NCBI GenBank assembly: GCA_964522525.1
Contig: CAZFWG010000004.1
Coordinates: 1-64,000, forward strand
Origin: CAYUYV01 sp964522525
Lineage (GTDB): Bacteria > Pseudomonadota > Alphaproteobacteria > JAJFIK01
Direction: 5' to 3'
Length of the DNA: 64,000 nucleotides
Shown: one piece after another, positions 1-9,508 of the stretch
Numbering within the stretch: the first letter of the stretch is position 1
Layout of the letters: each line of letters begins with the position of its first letter
Made by a program: the position numbers and the translations under genes
The notes under the pieces: generated by a model
Database searches by the model: none
The model's input: the letters and a program-made list of their open reading frames with translations, nothing else
Told to the model about the DNA's origin: nothing

Positions 1-165
1 CCGGGCCGCGAGACCATTGTCGATCAGAAGCTTCTGCCAGGCGAGGCGCTTGGTATGTTTGAGGCCCCGGTCCTGGGCCGTAGGCGCGCGGTGCCGGTTG
101 GCTTCCAGAAAGTCCAACACCTTCTGCCGGAACGCCTGATATTCAGGGCTCAAGGTCAGGTCCAT
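1..165 (-). CDS. Acyl-CoA dehydrogenase, N-terminal fragment
   Basis: The gene runs off the left edge, so only the first 55 codons are visible. The translation starts MDLTLSPEYQAFRQKVLDFL, which is the usual opening of the helical N-terminal domain of flavin-dependent acyl-CoA dehydrogenases (alpha,beta-oxidation of acyl-CoA thioesters). A GGGAG ribosome site precedes the ATG at 165. It lies 62 bases downstream of the acyl-CoA ligase on the same strand, so the two are probably co-transcribed: the ligase activates an acid and the dehydrogenase oxidises it. Substrate cannot be told from this fragment. Confidence 0.8.
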   Translation of the reverse strand, partial: MDLTLSPEYQAFRQKVLDFLEANRHRAPTAQDRGLKHTKRLAWQKLLIDNGLAAR

Positions 166-227
166 GGGGTCTCCCTCTTTATCGCGTTTGTCCGTATCGG
201 CATGGTTTGTCTGGGGCGGGCGGTGTT

Positions 228-1847
228 TCAGGCACGTCCCGTCTCAAAGGCGCCGTCGACGAACCGGTCCCGCAACACGAATTTCTGGATCTTGCCCGAC
301 CCCGTCAGCGGAAAGGCCGAAACCGGGATCCAGCGCGCCGGTGTTTTCTGCGCCGCCAGATGGGCGCGGCAATGGTCGATCAGGTCGGTGGCCTCCAGGG
401 GATCGCCCGAGACGGATCGGTAGAAGCAGACGGCGATTTCACCCCATTTGTCGTCCGGGATGCCCACAATGGCCACTTCCGCAATCTCCGGATGCTCCAT
501 CAGCACATTCTCGATTTCCGCCGGAAACAGATTTTCCCCGCCCCGAATGATCATCTCCTTGACCCGGCCCGTGACCGAGACGAAACCCCGTTCATCCATG
601 GTTCCGAGATCGCCCGTATGGAGCCAGCCGTCGCGATCCATGGTCTCGGTCGTGGCCTTCGGATTGTCGTTGTATTCGATCATGGTCAGATAGCCGCGGG
701 TGCAGATCTCCCCCACCTCGCCCACGGGGACGACCTCATTCGTGTCCACATCCCGGATCGAGACTTCCGTCTGGGGCAAGGCCTGACCCACCGTATTGCT
801 GACATCGTCGAGACTGTCCGTAGCCCAACTCTGTGTGATGACGGGCGAGGTTTCCGTCTGTCCGTACACGATTTCAAAGCCACAGTCATAGGTGCCGCGA
901 AAGCGCCTCATCAGCTCCGGCGGTACCATGGATCCCCCGGAGACGGCCATTTCCACCGATGCCGTATTGACGGGCATGCGGTCATAGGCCTCCAGGAGGC
1001 CGATCAGCATGGTCGGCACGCCCATGGCGAAATTGACCCGCTCCTGTTCGATGATCCGGTTCATCGCGTCGGGCACGAACAGTTTCGCAATCAGCATCCG
1101 CGCCCGGGCCTGCACCGCGCCGAGGGTCAGAATCACGCAGCCCGACGTGTGAAACATGGGCATGAAATTGAGCCAGGTGCCGAAGTCCCTGGCGTTCAGG
1201 CGATCCTTGATCAAACGGGCATTGTTGGTGATCCCGCGATGGGAAAGAAGCGCCCCTTTAGGAAAGCCGGTCGTCCCCGATGTATACTGAATTTGCACCG
1301 GATCGTCAGGTTTGACGGGCGGCAATGCCGGCGAGCGGGTCCCATGGGCCATCAGGGCCGCCCAATCATCGAGATCCGTCACCTCGCGCAAGGCCGGAAT
1401 ATCGGCGCAAACGGAAGCCGCGATATCCGCCATGGGGTTGCCGCGATACTCGGACACCAGAAAGAGGCCCACCGCGCGCGACTGGGTCAAGACATAGTGC
1501 AGCTCCTTGGCCTGATAGCCCGGATTGACGGTCACCAGGACAAGGCCCGCCAGACCGCAGGCATATTCGAGGATCACCCATTCCGGGGTGTTGGGCGACC
1601 AGACCGCGACCCTCTCGCCGGGTTCAAAGCGGGTGGAAAGCGCAAGTGCCAGTTGTTCAGCATCGTCGAGAAGGTCCTGGTAGCTCCAAAGCCGCGCCGT
1701 CTCACCCGCCATGGTGACTTCATGGAGCGCGGGCGCCTCAGGACAGGCTTCTGCCGCTTCCCGCAGCACGCTACCGACTGTTGTCTCCCGAATGACCGCG
1801 TCCTGCTGGGCCGGGAAATAGGAGTGCGAAAGCGCCACCCGATACAT
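228..1847 (-). CDS. AMP-forming acyl-CoA synthetase (fatty-acyl-CoA ligase family)
   Basis: A 539-residue adenylate-forming enzyme that activates a carboxylic acid to its CoA thioester. The P-loop-like motif YTSGTTGFPKG lies at about residues 188-198, followed by the YGQTETSP adenine-binding segment, GWLHTGDLG, the hinge region GRVKEMIIRGGENLFP, and the C-terminal catalytic lysine in LTGSGKIQK. Length and motif order are normal for medium/long-chain acyl-CoA ligases. No membrane segment is seen. It is followed on the same strand by an acyl-CoA dehydrogenase, which supports a role in beta-oxidation of a fatty or branched acid. A palindromic operator candidate lies 107-130 bases upstream. The exact substrate is not evident. 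Confidence 0.93.
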   Translation of the reverse strand: MYRVALSHSYFPAQQDAVIRETTVGSVLREAAEACPEAPALHEVTMAGETARLWSYQDLLDDAEQLALALSTRFEPGERVAVWSPNTPEWVILEYACGLAGLVLVTVNPGYQAKELHYVLTQSRAVGLFLVSEYRGNPMADIAASVCADIPALREVTDLDDWAALMAHGTRSPALPPVKPDDPVQIQYTSGTTGFPKGALLSHRGITNNARLIKDRLNARDFGTWLNFMPMFHTSGCVILTLGAVQARARMLIAKLFVPDAMNRIIEQERVNFAMGVPTMLIGLLEAYDRMPVNTASVEMAVSGGSMVPPELMRRFRGTYDCGFEIVYGQTETSPVITQSWATDSLDDVSNTVGQALPQTEVSIRDVDTNEVVPVGEVGEICTRGYLTMIEYNDNPKATTETMDRDGWLHTGDLGTMDERGFVSVTGRVKEMIIRGGENLFPAEIENVLMEHPEIAEVAIVGIPDDKWGEIAVCFYRSVSGDPLEATDLIDHCRAHLAAQKTPARWIPVSAFPLTGSGKIQKFVLRDRFVDGAFETGRA

Positions 1848-2409
1848 GGGTCCTCCTCACGGTTCTTCTCTCGAGCATCTTTCCCGGCCTTGAGACAAGA
1901 TCTTGAGATAAGACCTCAATCCGGGAGTGCTCGTGGGGCGCTCTGACGGCGCCTATCCTGACAGTATTGACAGGATATCCGGGCACCACCCGGTAGGCCA
2001 GAAGATTGGCACCCTTCCCTCGACCGCCTCGACGCGGGGTGTTTGCGCGGGCATGGTGTGCCCTTGAAAGAACAGCGCTCCCGCGACAACCAGGGCAGCC
2101 AATGCCCGCCGGGGGAAGACCAGCCCATGAAAAACCCTCCCTTCAGGACCCCGCGCCCGTTTACATCCTACACGGACTGAAGCCATTTTCAGGCTCTGGG
2201 TCCGGCATCGCAAACCGCCATGCGCACCCTGATCGGTAAGGGGGCGGACATCCTGGCCCGCCCGGCCACCGCGCCCCTCCCCGTTCATATGCACTCGACA
2301 AGCCGCAAACCGGTCACCCGTTTGTGGCGGCCCCGCTGAGCAGGTCCTTGACCGCGGGCAAGCATGGCCCTCAATGTGTTGAACCGTACAAGAAACCAAG
2401 GGAGGTGCG
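1848..2409. other. Intergenic region between acyl-CoA ligase and GST
   Basis: About 560 bases between divergent genes without a convincing complete gene. It contains the palindrome at 1954-1977. On the minus strand a perfect GGGAGG ribosome site precedes an ATG at 2128, but the frame it opens is low quality. A neighbouring minus frame (about 1953-2130) encodes a signal-peptide-like stretch (RRALAALVVAGALFF then MPAQ) without a proper start codon. This could be the decayed remnant of a short exported protein, or chance. Confidence 0.4.
1954..1977. promoter_or_regulatory. 24-bp operator-like palindrome upstream of acyl-CoA ligase
   Basis: Perfect 7-base arms TATCCTG and CAGGATA flank a 10-base centre that itself keeps dyad symmetry at most positions (CA.TA.TG). 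The site lies 107-130 bases upstream of the ligase start. The size and symmetry fit a dimeric repressor such as the TetR or GntR families that control beta-oxidation genes. The identity of the regulator is unknown. Confidence 0.5.
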
Positions 2410-3465
2410 GTGATGGTGGTCCCGACGGCGCAGGCGCCTTTGAAGCTCATGGGAGCGCCCGGCTCTCCCTATACCCGCAAGATGGTGGCCCTGCTCCGCT
2501 ATCGGCGGATCCCCTACACCCTCTATTGGGGCGGCCACAATGCCGACCTGCCCGCCCTTGAAGGCTTTCCCAAGCCCAAGGTAAGACTGCTGCCCACCGT
2601 CTACTTCAAGGGCGATGACGGCGCCGTTGAAGCCGCCGTGGATTCGACGCCGATCATTCGCCGGCTGGAAGACATGGTCCAAGAACGGTCGACCCTTCCC
2701 GATGATCCGGCCCTCGGCTTCTTGAACTATTTGATTGAGGACTATGCGGATGAATGGCTGACCAAGGCCATGTTCCACTATCGCTGGGCCTATCGCGCCG
2801 ATATCGACAATGCCGGTCCCCTGCTGATCTATTGGCATGATCCGACCATTGATCGGAACACGGCGCAGGCCATGGCCCAGCAATTCGCTGACCGCCAGAT
2901 CGGCCGCCTCTATGTGGTCGGATCCAACGCCACGACGGCGGAAACGATCGAGGCCAGCTACAAGCGTCTGATCGCCATTCTGGACGCTCTCATTACGGAT
3001 CAAGGCTATGTGCTGGGCGCGCGGCCCGCTTCCGCCGATTTCGCCCTGTACGGCCAATTGACTCAGCTCGGCATTGTGGACCCCACGCCGGCCCGCGCCC
3101 TGGCACTGTTGTCGCCGCGGATCCGGGCCTGGCTCGACCGGGTCGAGGATCTCTCGGGCCTTGACCCGACGCCTGGCGACTGGGTGGCCCTTGCGGAGGC
3201 GGAGGAAACCTTGAAACCCCTTCTGTCCGAAATCGGACGGGTCTATGTTCCCTTCCTGCTCGCGAATGCGCGAACCATCCTCGCCGGCGAGAAAACGGTC
3301 GTTACGGATATTGACGGCCGGTCCTGGACGCAACCGGCCTTTCCCTATCAGGCGAAGTGTCTCCAATGGATCCGGGAGGCGTCTGCCGCCCTGCCCGATC
3401 ACAAGCGCCCGTTCCTGCGGGAGCTGTTCAAAGGCACCGGGTGCGAACCCCTTCTCGAAGACTGA
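2410..3465 (+). CDS. Glutathione S-transferase-like protein, long form
   Basis: A 351-residue protein whose N-terminal 80 residues resemble a thioredoxin-fold GST domain (LMGAPGSPYTRKMVALLRY, then a proline before a beta strand, LLPTVYFKG). A helical C-terminal domain follows, with a typical GST aspartate segment, ARPASADFALYGQL, around residue 205. It is roughly 130 residues longer than ordinary GSTs, and the extra C-terminal part has no motif that I recognise. GGAGG at 2401-2405 precedes both GTG (2410) and ATG (2413), so either may be used. It is convergent with the TonB receptor and shares the hairpin between them. Substrate unknown. Confidence 0.75.
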   Translation: MMVVPTAQAPLKLMGAPGSPYTRKMVALLRYRRIPYTLYWGGHNADLPALEGFPKPKVRLLPTVYFKGDDGAVEAAVDSTPIIRRLEDMVQERSTLPDDPALGFLNYLIEDYADEWLTKAMFHYRWAYRADIDNAGPLLIYWHDPTIDRNTAQAMAQQFADRQIGRLYVVGSNATTAETIEASYKRLIAILDALITDQGYVLGARPASADFALYGQLTQLGIVDPTPARALALLSPRIRAWLDRVEDLSGLDPTPGDWVALAEAEETLKPLLSEIGRVYVPFLLANARTILAGEKTVVTDIDGRSWTQPAFPYQAKCLQWIREASAALPDHKRPFLRELFKGTGCEPLLED

Positions 3466-3487
3466 CCTCGCAGCCACGGCGCGCACC

Positions 3488-3519
3488 AAAAAATGGGGCG
3501 GGAGAAGATCCCGCCCCAT
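3488..3519 (-). terminator. Intrinsic terminator of the TonB receptor gene
   Basis: An 11-bp perfect stem (3493-3503 with 3509-3519) and a 5-base loop. Read on the minus strand it is followed by a run of T (3493-3488). It sits 46 bases beyond the receptor stop codon. The stem may also stop the convergent GST transcript, though that side lacks a T run. Confidence 0.85.
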
Positions 3520-3564
3520 GTCAGTTTAGGGCCACTCTCTTCAGCGTCTTCAAATCAGCTTACG

Positions 3565-6500
3565 TCAGATCGTCGCCTGGATGCCCAGGAAGAAGAACCG
3601 TCCCCTGGGCCCCGCCGGCCGCGACAAGGTTCCAATAAACGGATCCCGGTCAAAGGCATTGTTGATGCCGCCATAGATGCGGAACGAGTCGCGCAGATCA
3701 TAGCCTGCCGTGAAGTCGTGGACGAAGGCTGATCCGCTCTCGAACGGATCGAAGGCCAGCGGATTGGCTTCGATCGCCTCATTACTCAGACTGTCGTCGT
3801 TCAGAAGCTGATTGCTCTCGAAGCGGCCATTCCAGCCGAAATTGAATTTGCCGACAAACCAGTTGGCATTGAAATTCACGATCCATTTCGGAATGGCGAA
3901 TTCGCCCAGCAAGTCCTCGGAAACAGACGGGTCCGTCGGATCCTGAAATTCCTCGTTTTCCAGGAAACGCGTGCCCACCGCATTGATGCTGAGGAAGCCC
4001 AGATCGCTGAAACCGCCGAAGGTCGGGACTTCAAACTCGTAACGTACGTTCCAGTCGACACCACTCGTTTCCAAGGCCCCGAGATTGATCTGGCCCGAGA
4101 CGAAGCCCGTGATATTCCCGTTCACCGGATCCCGGAAGATCTGATCGCAGAACTGATTGGCGAGGGATGGCAGGTCCACGCAGGCCTCGGCGATATCGAA
4201 GGCGTCCAGACTGTCGATCGCCCCTTCGATTTGAATGTCGTAGTAGTCCGCGATCACCGTAAGTCCCGCCAAGCGCCCGCCTGGTTGGAAGACAAAGCCC
4301 GCCGTAATGGTTTCGGCCGTTTCTTCCTCCAAATTCGGATTGCCGCCGGACAATCCGGGCACGAACGCGGTGTTGAAGTCGGTGGAATCGAAACCTTCTC
4401 CCACCAGAGCCAGGCAATTTGCCACCCGGAATTCGGTGCCGTTGCCGATCTCTTCCGGGTTACACGGATCGTCATCGGCACCAAGGGTGGCCGGTTGTTG
4501 CGGTGAAAACAGCTCACCGATATTGGGCGCCCGAACCGCCGTTGAGAAGGTGCCCCGGAAGGTCAACCATTCGACCGGAATATAACGACCACCGACAGTC
4601 CAGGCCGTGGTCCGGCCGATCGTGTCGTAGTCTGAGAAACGGGCCGAACCGCTGAACTCGACAAGCTCGATGAAAGGCAGGTCGGCCAGCAGGGGAATCC
4701 GGCCTTCGATGAAGCCCTCATAAACATCGACTTCACCGCTCGACGGCAAGGTCGGCCCGCTCGACACGGCGCCGAAGGTCAGGCCGGCCGTGTCCAGAGG
4801 ATCGGGACGGAAATCGCTGCTCTCGCTGCGATATTCGAAACCCGCCGCGAAACCGATGGGCCCGAAGGGAAGTTCGAAGAACTCACTCGTATCCCCGCTC
4901 ACCGTGGCCAGGATGGCTTCCTGGGTCAGGACCGTCGAATCCGTTGTGGTGACGAAGGCAAAGGCCGCCGCTTCGGGATTGATGGCATCCGCACCGAAAA
5001 TGCTCGTTGGCGCACATGTGCCATCACCCGGTTGAAACGTGCTGAACCCGCCGGGCGGGGTCGGAAAACCGGGAAGAGGCGGTTCAGCCGTTGGGTCGAG
5101 ATCGGACCGGCACACGATCTCACCAGTGGCCGGGTCGACAACCGCATCGATGGACGCGAAGAAACGATCTTCAAGACGGGTGTTGGCGTTGATGACGTCC
5201 ACCTGCGTGCGGCCATAGTTGTAGGACAGTTCGTAGTCCAGACCGAAGGGCAGTTCACCCTCGAAGCCGCCGACGATCCGGAAGGTGGTCCGTTCCGCAT
5301 TCACCGTGGGCAGAACGATGGTGTCCAACGTATCCCTTGAAACCGCGAGAATGGGATCCACGCCCGCGGCAATCAATTGATCGAGTTGCCCTTGCAGTTC
5401 GGCCGGGATGAACGGGTTATCGGGCAGGATCGGAATATCGTCGTTGAAGCCGTTCACCTGGACCGAATCGAAACTGTCCGTGAAGGCGAATTTCGCCTCC
5501 ACAAAGAAGTTCACGTATTCGTGGAGTTCATAGGACGTGTTGGTGTTGAAGACCACCCGATCCGTCTCCGGCAGGATCAGTTCCACATCGGGGTTGGTGG
5601 GTACCGCGTCGCCGCCGACACCGGCAAACAGGCCGACAAAGATGTCGGCAGAATTGTAGGGTCGCAGCACCCCGCCATCGACGACCTGGTATTGGGGAAC
5701 GCCGCTGGGGGTTCCGTCATTCAAGGGCGTGTTCGGAATCGACCCATCACCGGGCAGAAGCCCCAGCGCGAAACCGGCAAAACCGGCCTGAGTCGGATCA
5801 TTGCCGTTCAGGATCGAGATGATGCCCAAGGGGCTCGAGACCGGAAGGGTCCGGTTCGCCACGAAAGTATTATCCGCCGCTGGATTGATCCCGAAGGCTG
5901 CCGCGATTTCATCGTTCACTGGAATTGCGGAGGCGAAGCCCGACCCGGCGAAATCCCGGTCGGACCCGAAAACCGCCGTCGTGCGCGTGTATTCGATACT
6001 GAAGACCGCGCTCCCCTTGCCCCCGTCATATTCGAAACCATTGGCCAGGGAGAGGAAGGCTTCTTCCGCGTCACCGTTGTCCGTGATGCCCCCTTGTGCC
6101 CGGATCTCGAAACCGTCGAAGCTGGCCCCGTCGCGCAGAATGAAGTTCACGACACCCGTCACGGCGTCCGCGCCGTAAATGGACGACGCACCTCCCGTCA
6201 ACACATCAATCCGGTCCAGGAGTGAAATGGGAATGGTGTTGACGTCCACCGCCGCCTGACCGGCTGTCCCGGCCACATGACGGCGCCCGTCCTGCAGGAC
6301 CAACGTTCTTTCAATGCCCAGACTGCGCAGATTGAGCAATCCGATGCCGAGATCCGAGTCCTCCGTGTCCCCCACAGTGAATGCGGAGAAGCTGCCCGGC
6401 AGAGAGCCTTGCAGCGCGGGGGATTCCCGCAGAAGGAAGGTAATGTCGTTCTCACCGGAACGCTTGATCTCGTCCGCGCCGATCGACAGGACCGGACTCG

Positions 6501-6702
6501 TGGTCGTGGTCGGATCCTGCGTGGCAATCCGGGACCCGGTGACGAGCATCCGCTCGGTTTCGGCCTCCCCTTCTTCCACCACCGGCTCTTCTGCTTCGAC
6601 CTCGACCTCCTGCGCCAGGGCGGGTGCGGCGATCAGAAGTGCCGCAACGGAAACGCCGGAGCACAATGCAAGCGTGTATTGCTCATAATTCCATTTGGCC
6701 AT
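3565..6702 (-). CDS. TonB-dependent outer-membrane receptor (large OMR type)
   Basis: A 1,045-residue receptor. A clear signal peptide ends at about residue 31 (LLIAAPALAQ), followed by an acidic linker rich in Glu/Val, then a plug domain opening with VTGSRIATQDP and TSPVLSIGADEI, and a long beta barrel with many aromatic-ended strands, ending RGRFFFLGIQATI. Length and the GSRI opening fit the large TonB receptors common in Sphingomonadales, Caulobacterales and related groups, used for uptake of complex carbohydrates, siderophores or peptides. No transporter or degradative enzyme lies beside it, so the ligand cannot be inferred. A small palindrome at 6754-6766 lies in the upstream region, and an intrinsic terminator follows the gene. 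Confidence 0.93.
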   Translation of the reverse strand: MAKWNYEQYTLALCSGVSVAALLIAAPALAQEVEVEAEEPVVEEGEAETERMLVTGSRIATQDPTTTTSPVLSIGADEIKRSGENDITFLLRESPALQGSLPGSFSAFTVGDTEDSDLGIGLLNLRSLGIERTLVLQDGRRHVAGTAGQAAVDVNTIPISLLDRIDVLTGGASSIYGADAVTGVVNFILRDGASFDGFEIRAQGGITDNGDAEEAFLSLANGFEYDGGKGSAVFSIEYTRTTAVFGSDRDFAGSGFASAIPVNDEIAAAFGINPAADNTFVANRTLPVSSPLGIISILNGNDPTQAGFAGFALGLLPGDGSIPNTPLNDGTPSGVPQYQVVDGGVLRPYNSADIFVGLFAGVGGDAVPTNPDVELILPETDRVVFNTNTSYELHEYVNFFVEAKFAFTDSFDSVQVNGFNDDIPILPDNPFIPAELQGQLDQLIAAGVDPILAVSRDTLDTIVLPTVNAERTTFRIVGGFEGELPFGLDYELSYNYGRTQVDVINANTRLEDRFFASIDAVVDPATGEIVCRSDLDPTAEPPLPGFPTPPGGFSTFQPGDGTCAPTSIFGADAINPEAAAFAFVTTTDSTVLTQEAILATVSGDTSEFFELPFGPIGFAAGFEYRSESSDFRPDPLDTAGLTFGAVSSGPTLPSSGEVDVYEGFIEGRIPLLADLPFIELVEFSGSARFSDYDTIGRTTAWTVGGRYIPVEWLTFRGTFSTAVRAPNIGELFSPQQPATLGADDDPCNPEEIGNGTEFRVANCLALVGEGFDSTDFNTAFVPGLSGGNPNLEEETAETITAGFVFQPGGRLAGLTVIADYYDIQIEGAIDSLDAFDIAEACVDLPSLANQFCDQIFRDPVNGNITGFVSGQINLGALETSGVDWNVRYEFEVPTFGGFSDLGFLSINAVGTRFLENEEFQDPTDPSVSEDLLGEFAIPKWIVNFNANWFVGKFNFGWNGRFESNQLLNDDSLSNEAIEANPLAFDPFESGSAFVHDFTAGYDLRDSFRIYGGINNAFDRDPFIGTLSRPAGPRGRFFFLGIQATI

Positions 6703-7005
6703 GGTAGTGGTCCCCTATCCAAATCCCCTGTCATGCCGCCTGATATTGCGATGCACAAACGTTGTGAATCCAAGGCCTTACCGGATCATAGTGCATCAAC
6801 AGCATGTGTCATTTTGAATTATTGTGTCTCTTTCTGGGTTTGTCACGCAAGTTTTTTTGATCCCGCGCTGAAGATGAATAAAATATGACCTTTCCGGGAC
6901 TGTTGCGCTGCGAAATGCGCGGCATGCACGGATGCCAGCAGGCGCCGTGGCGGCGCGCAACGGTGCTACCACGATCGCATTTCCACGCTTACCGGTAGTG
7001 GGGGA
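6703..7005. other. Upstream region of the TonB receptor
   Basis: About 300 bases, AT-rich near 6790-6890, between the TolC gene end and the receptor start. It presumably carries the receptor promoter. GC-rich short stems near 6921-6956 could lie in the 3' end of the TolC transcript but have no T run. No gene is seen. Confidence 0.5.
6754..6766. promoter_or_regulatory. Short palindrome CACAA-N3-TTGTG upstream of TonB receptor
   Basis: Five-base arms around a 3-base centre, 52-64 bases upstream of the receptor start codon, where a repressor could block transcription. It is short, so a chance occurrence is possible. Confidence 0.25.
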
Positions 7006-8439
7006 TCACTCGCTGACCGGTTTGGTCGCAAGCCCGAGGGAAGGAAGATCGACAATGGCCGCGAAATAATTGGCCTGGGCAATGAAATAGCGCAGCTGGG
7101 CCACGACACGGCGCACCTGAGCGTCGGCAGCGCGCTCTTCCCGCATGTTCAGGAGAAAGAAGTCACTGATTCCGTTTTCAAATCGGGTCCGCTCGACACG
7201 CTGCATCGTCTCGGCCTGTTTTTGTTCCTCGACGGCCAGACCGACCATGGCCCGCGCGGCTTCAAAGTCATTGCGCAGGGTCCGGATTTCGATGGCGATC
7301 GTCTCTTCCAGCTGTTGGCGGCGGAACTCCAGGGCCTGCATTTCCGCGCGCGCCGATTGCATCCGGCCCTTCGCGAAGCGGCGTTGGATCGGCAAGCGAA
7401 ACACGACCGCCAAGATATTGTCCGTGCTGTCCCGGCTGATGCCGCCTTCGGCAACGGCGCCAAAGTCCCGGCTGACCTCATAGCGGAAGTCCAAACGCGG
7501 CTTCATTTCGTTCTCAGCCAGCCTCAGGTCGATCTGGGCCTTGGCCAGATTGTTGTCGAGCAAGGCCAGTTCCGGACGCACCGCCTGGGTCGCCGCGATC
7601 ATCTCGTCATCCGTCGCCGGAACCCTGTCATCAAGCTCGGGAAATCCCTCCGGTAACTGAGTTTCCTGCGGCTCGATGGGAAGGCCCACCGTATCCCGAT
7701 AAAACATGGAAAGGGCAAGCGCGCTTGCCTTCAACTGGCGCTGGGATTCAACCACAAGCGTCTGGCGGCGCAGGATATTCTGACGGTTCTCGACAATGAG
7801 GATTTCCGCCACATCGCCTTCCTCGACCCGTCGCTCCAGGCCCTTTTCCCGCTCCAGGGCAATATTGAGAAGATTGCGGTAGATCGCCAATTGGGTTCCC
7901 GACGCGAGCCAGGTGTAGTAGGTCGTCAGGGCACGGTGTTGCACGCCGATGCGGGCCACCATGAGATTGATGTCCGCATCGCTCAAGCCGATCGAGGCGT
8001 CCGCCAGACCGGCCCGCTGCTGGTCGAAGGCCCGGTCCCTCAAGAGAGAAAGGATAAAGCCGCCTTTGATCTCACCGCCCGTATTGGTGAAATTGATGTC
8101 CTCGTAGATCGGGAAACTGCCGTCGGACAGTTTGTATCCGCCGAAAACCGTCGCGCCGACATTTCTCAGACGCTGCTCCACCTCGGTCTGCAGGATCCGC
8201 CCGTCCCAGAAGCCTGAAAAACGGCCAAAACTGTCCGATTTGGCGATCGTGTCGAAGGACCCTTCCGCCGACAGGGCCTGACCCTCGGCCACCCGCTGGC
8301 GGGCCAGACTTTCCAGGATCATGGGGGCGTATTTCGCCGAGGTGGCCAGCACGTCTTCCGACGTGAGCGGCATCTCCGCCCATGCCGACCCCGTGAAGAA
8401 CGCACAAACGGACAGCACCAGACCTTTAAGGAGACGCAT
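7006..8439 (-). CDS. TolC-family outer-membrane efflux protein
   Basis: A 477-residue outer-membrane factor. The signal peptide (VLSVCAFFTGSAWA) is cleaved near residue 22. Two long alpha-helical, coiled-coil-rich regions follow with the usual duplicated layout, the second ending in VERTRFENGISDFFLLNMRE. Such proteins form trimeric channels through the outer membrane and periplasm for export by ABC or RND pumps. Its start overlaps the HlyD-like gene by 14 bases, and the ABC-type gene precedes that, so the three form one operon for an export complex spanning both membranes. No terminator with a T run is evident downstream. Confidence 0.9.
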   Translation of the reverse strand: MRLLKGLVLSVCAFFTGSAWAEMPLTSEDVLATSAKYAPMILESLARQRVAEGQALSAEGSFDTIAKSDSFGRFSGFWDGRILQTEVEQRLRNVGATVFGGYKLSDGSFPIYEDINFTNTGGEIKGGFILSLLRDRAFDQQRAGLADASIGLSDADINLMVARIGVQHRALTTYYTWLASGTQLAIYRNLLNIALEREKGLERRVEEGDVAEILIVENRQNILRRQTLVVESQRQLKASALALSMFYRDTVGLPIEPQETQLPEGFPELDDRVPATDDEMIAATQAVRPELALLDNNLAKAQIDLRLAENEMKPRLDFRYEVSRDFGAVAEGGISRDSTDNILAVVFRLPIQRRFAKGRMQSARAEMQALEFRRQQLEETIAIEIRTLRNDFEAARAMVGLAVEEQKQAETMQRVERTRFENGISDFFLLNMREERAADAQVRRVVAQLRYFIAQANYFAAIVDLPSLGLATKPVSE

Positions 8440-9508
8440 TCGACGCCTCCTGAGTCGCCGTCGTCTCGAAATTCGGCGGGAAATTGTTCATCTGGCGCCA
8501 CAACTCGTAGCCGACGCTGACCTCATCGAGCAGGATCCAGCCACGGGCCTGGGCCCCAAAACGCACGAAGCGTTCTTCCGGCCACGGTTGGGGATCCTCC
8601 AGGTCCGGCGCAACAAGCACACGGAAGCGGCCATTGGTGCCCGCGGACGGATCAACGAAAACGACCTGGCCGCCAAAAGTGCCGATCGCGATGGAGGGCC
8701 AGCCGGAGAACTGGACGGCCGGCCAGCCTTCAAACTGCAGGCGGACCTTGCGACCCGGCACCACCAACGAAATATCCCGTCCGTCGATCAGGAGTTCGAC
8801 GGCACGTTCGACCCCATCGGGCACGAAGGTGGCTACGGCCTGACCTTCCCGGATGAAGGTCGCGATATCGCCTGCCGTGACCTGAACGATTGTGCCGTCA
8901 CGGGGGGCCCGGACGATTTGGATCGACTGGCGGGAAATGTTGACGTCGGCGCGGGTCAGAGCGGCCTGGGCCTCCGCTTCCCGAGCCCTCAGGTCCTCCA
9001 GGCGGATGCGCGCATTCTCAAACTCCACGCGCGACGCGAGCCCCTGATCGTAAAGCCGTTTCTTGCGTTCGAAATCAAGCTGGGCGGTTTCGGTCGCGCG
9101 ACGGGCCGCCTGGTAACTCTGCTCAAGCGCGGCCCTCTCGGCCGTCAGCCGTTCCACGAGCTGGGGGTCATTGTCGACGATCTGGAGAATGGGATCATTG
9201 GCCTTCACCTTGGACCCGTCCTGCACGAACCATTGCTGGATGCGGCCGGAAACCAGGGCGTTGATCTCCTGCTGACGGTCCCGCGGATCGAGCGCGGTCA
9301 CGGTCCCAAAGCCGGAAGTGGTCTGGATCCAGGGCACGAAATAGAGAAAACAGGAAATGATGATGATGGCCGCCACCAGGAGGACGCCGACCACCCGCGC
9401 CACAATCGGCATACGAACGGTCTGAACGGACGTGAAATAGTCCGTAAACTGGCGTTCAGCCAGGGGCGAGAGATAGGTGACGCCGTTTCCCGGATCCGAA
9501 GCACTCAT
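8426..9508 (-). CDS. HlyD-family periplasmic adaptor (membrane fusion protein)
   Basis: A 360-residue adaptor with one N-terminal membrane helix (about residues 37-58, VARVVGVLLVAAIIIISCFL). A split biotinyl-lipoyl domain follows (LVSGRIQQWFVQDGSKVKAN near residue 87; the second half RAPRDGTIVQV near residue 199), then a coiled-coil hairpin and a beta-barrel domain. It bridges an inner-membrane exporter and TolC. The ATG overlaps the stop of the upstream ABC-type gene (ATGA at 9505-9508) and its end overlaps the TolC start, so translation is probably coupled. Unusually, the C-terminal part contains several charged insertions with weak similarity to canonical adaptors. Confidence 0.88.
   Translation of the reverse strand: MSASDPGNGVTYLSPLAERQFTDYFTSVQTVRMPIVARVVGVLLVAAIIIISCFLYFVPWIQTTSGFGTVTALDPRDRQQEINALVSGRIQQWFVQDGSKVKANDPILQIVDNDPQLVERLTAERAALEQSYQAARRATETAQLDFERKKRLYDQGLASRVEFENARIRLEDLRAREAEAQAALTRADVNISRQSIQIVRAPRDGTIVQVTAGDIATFIREGQAVATFVPDGVERAVELLIDGRDISLVVPGRKVRLQFEGWPAVQFSGWPSIAIGTFGGQVVFVDPSAGTNGRFRVLVAPDLEDPQPWPEERFVRFGAQARGWILLDEVSVGYELWRQMNNFPPNFETTATQEASNASP

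Noticed and set aside
207..1946. Long open frame opposite the acyl-CoA ligase
   Set aside because: Antisense to a strongly supported gene; His/Arg/Gly-rich composition is that of a shadow frame.
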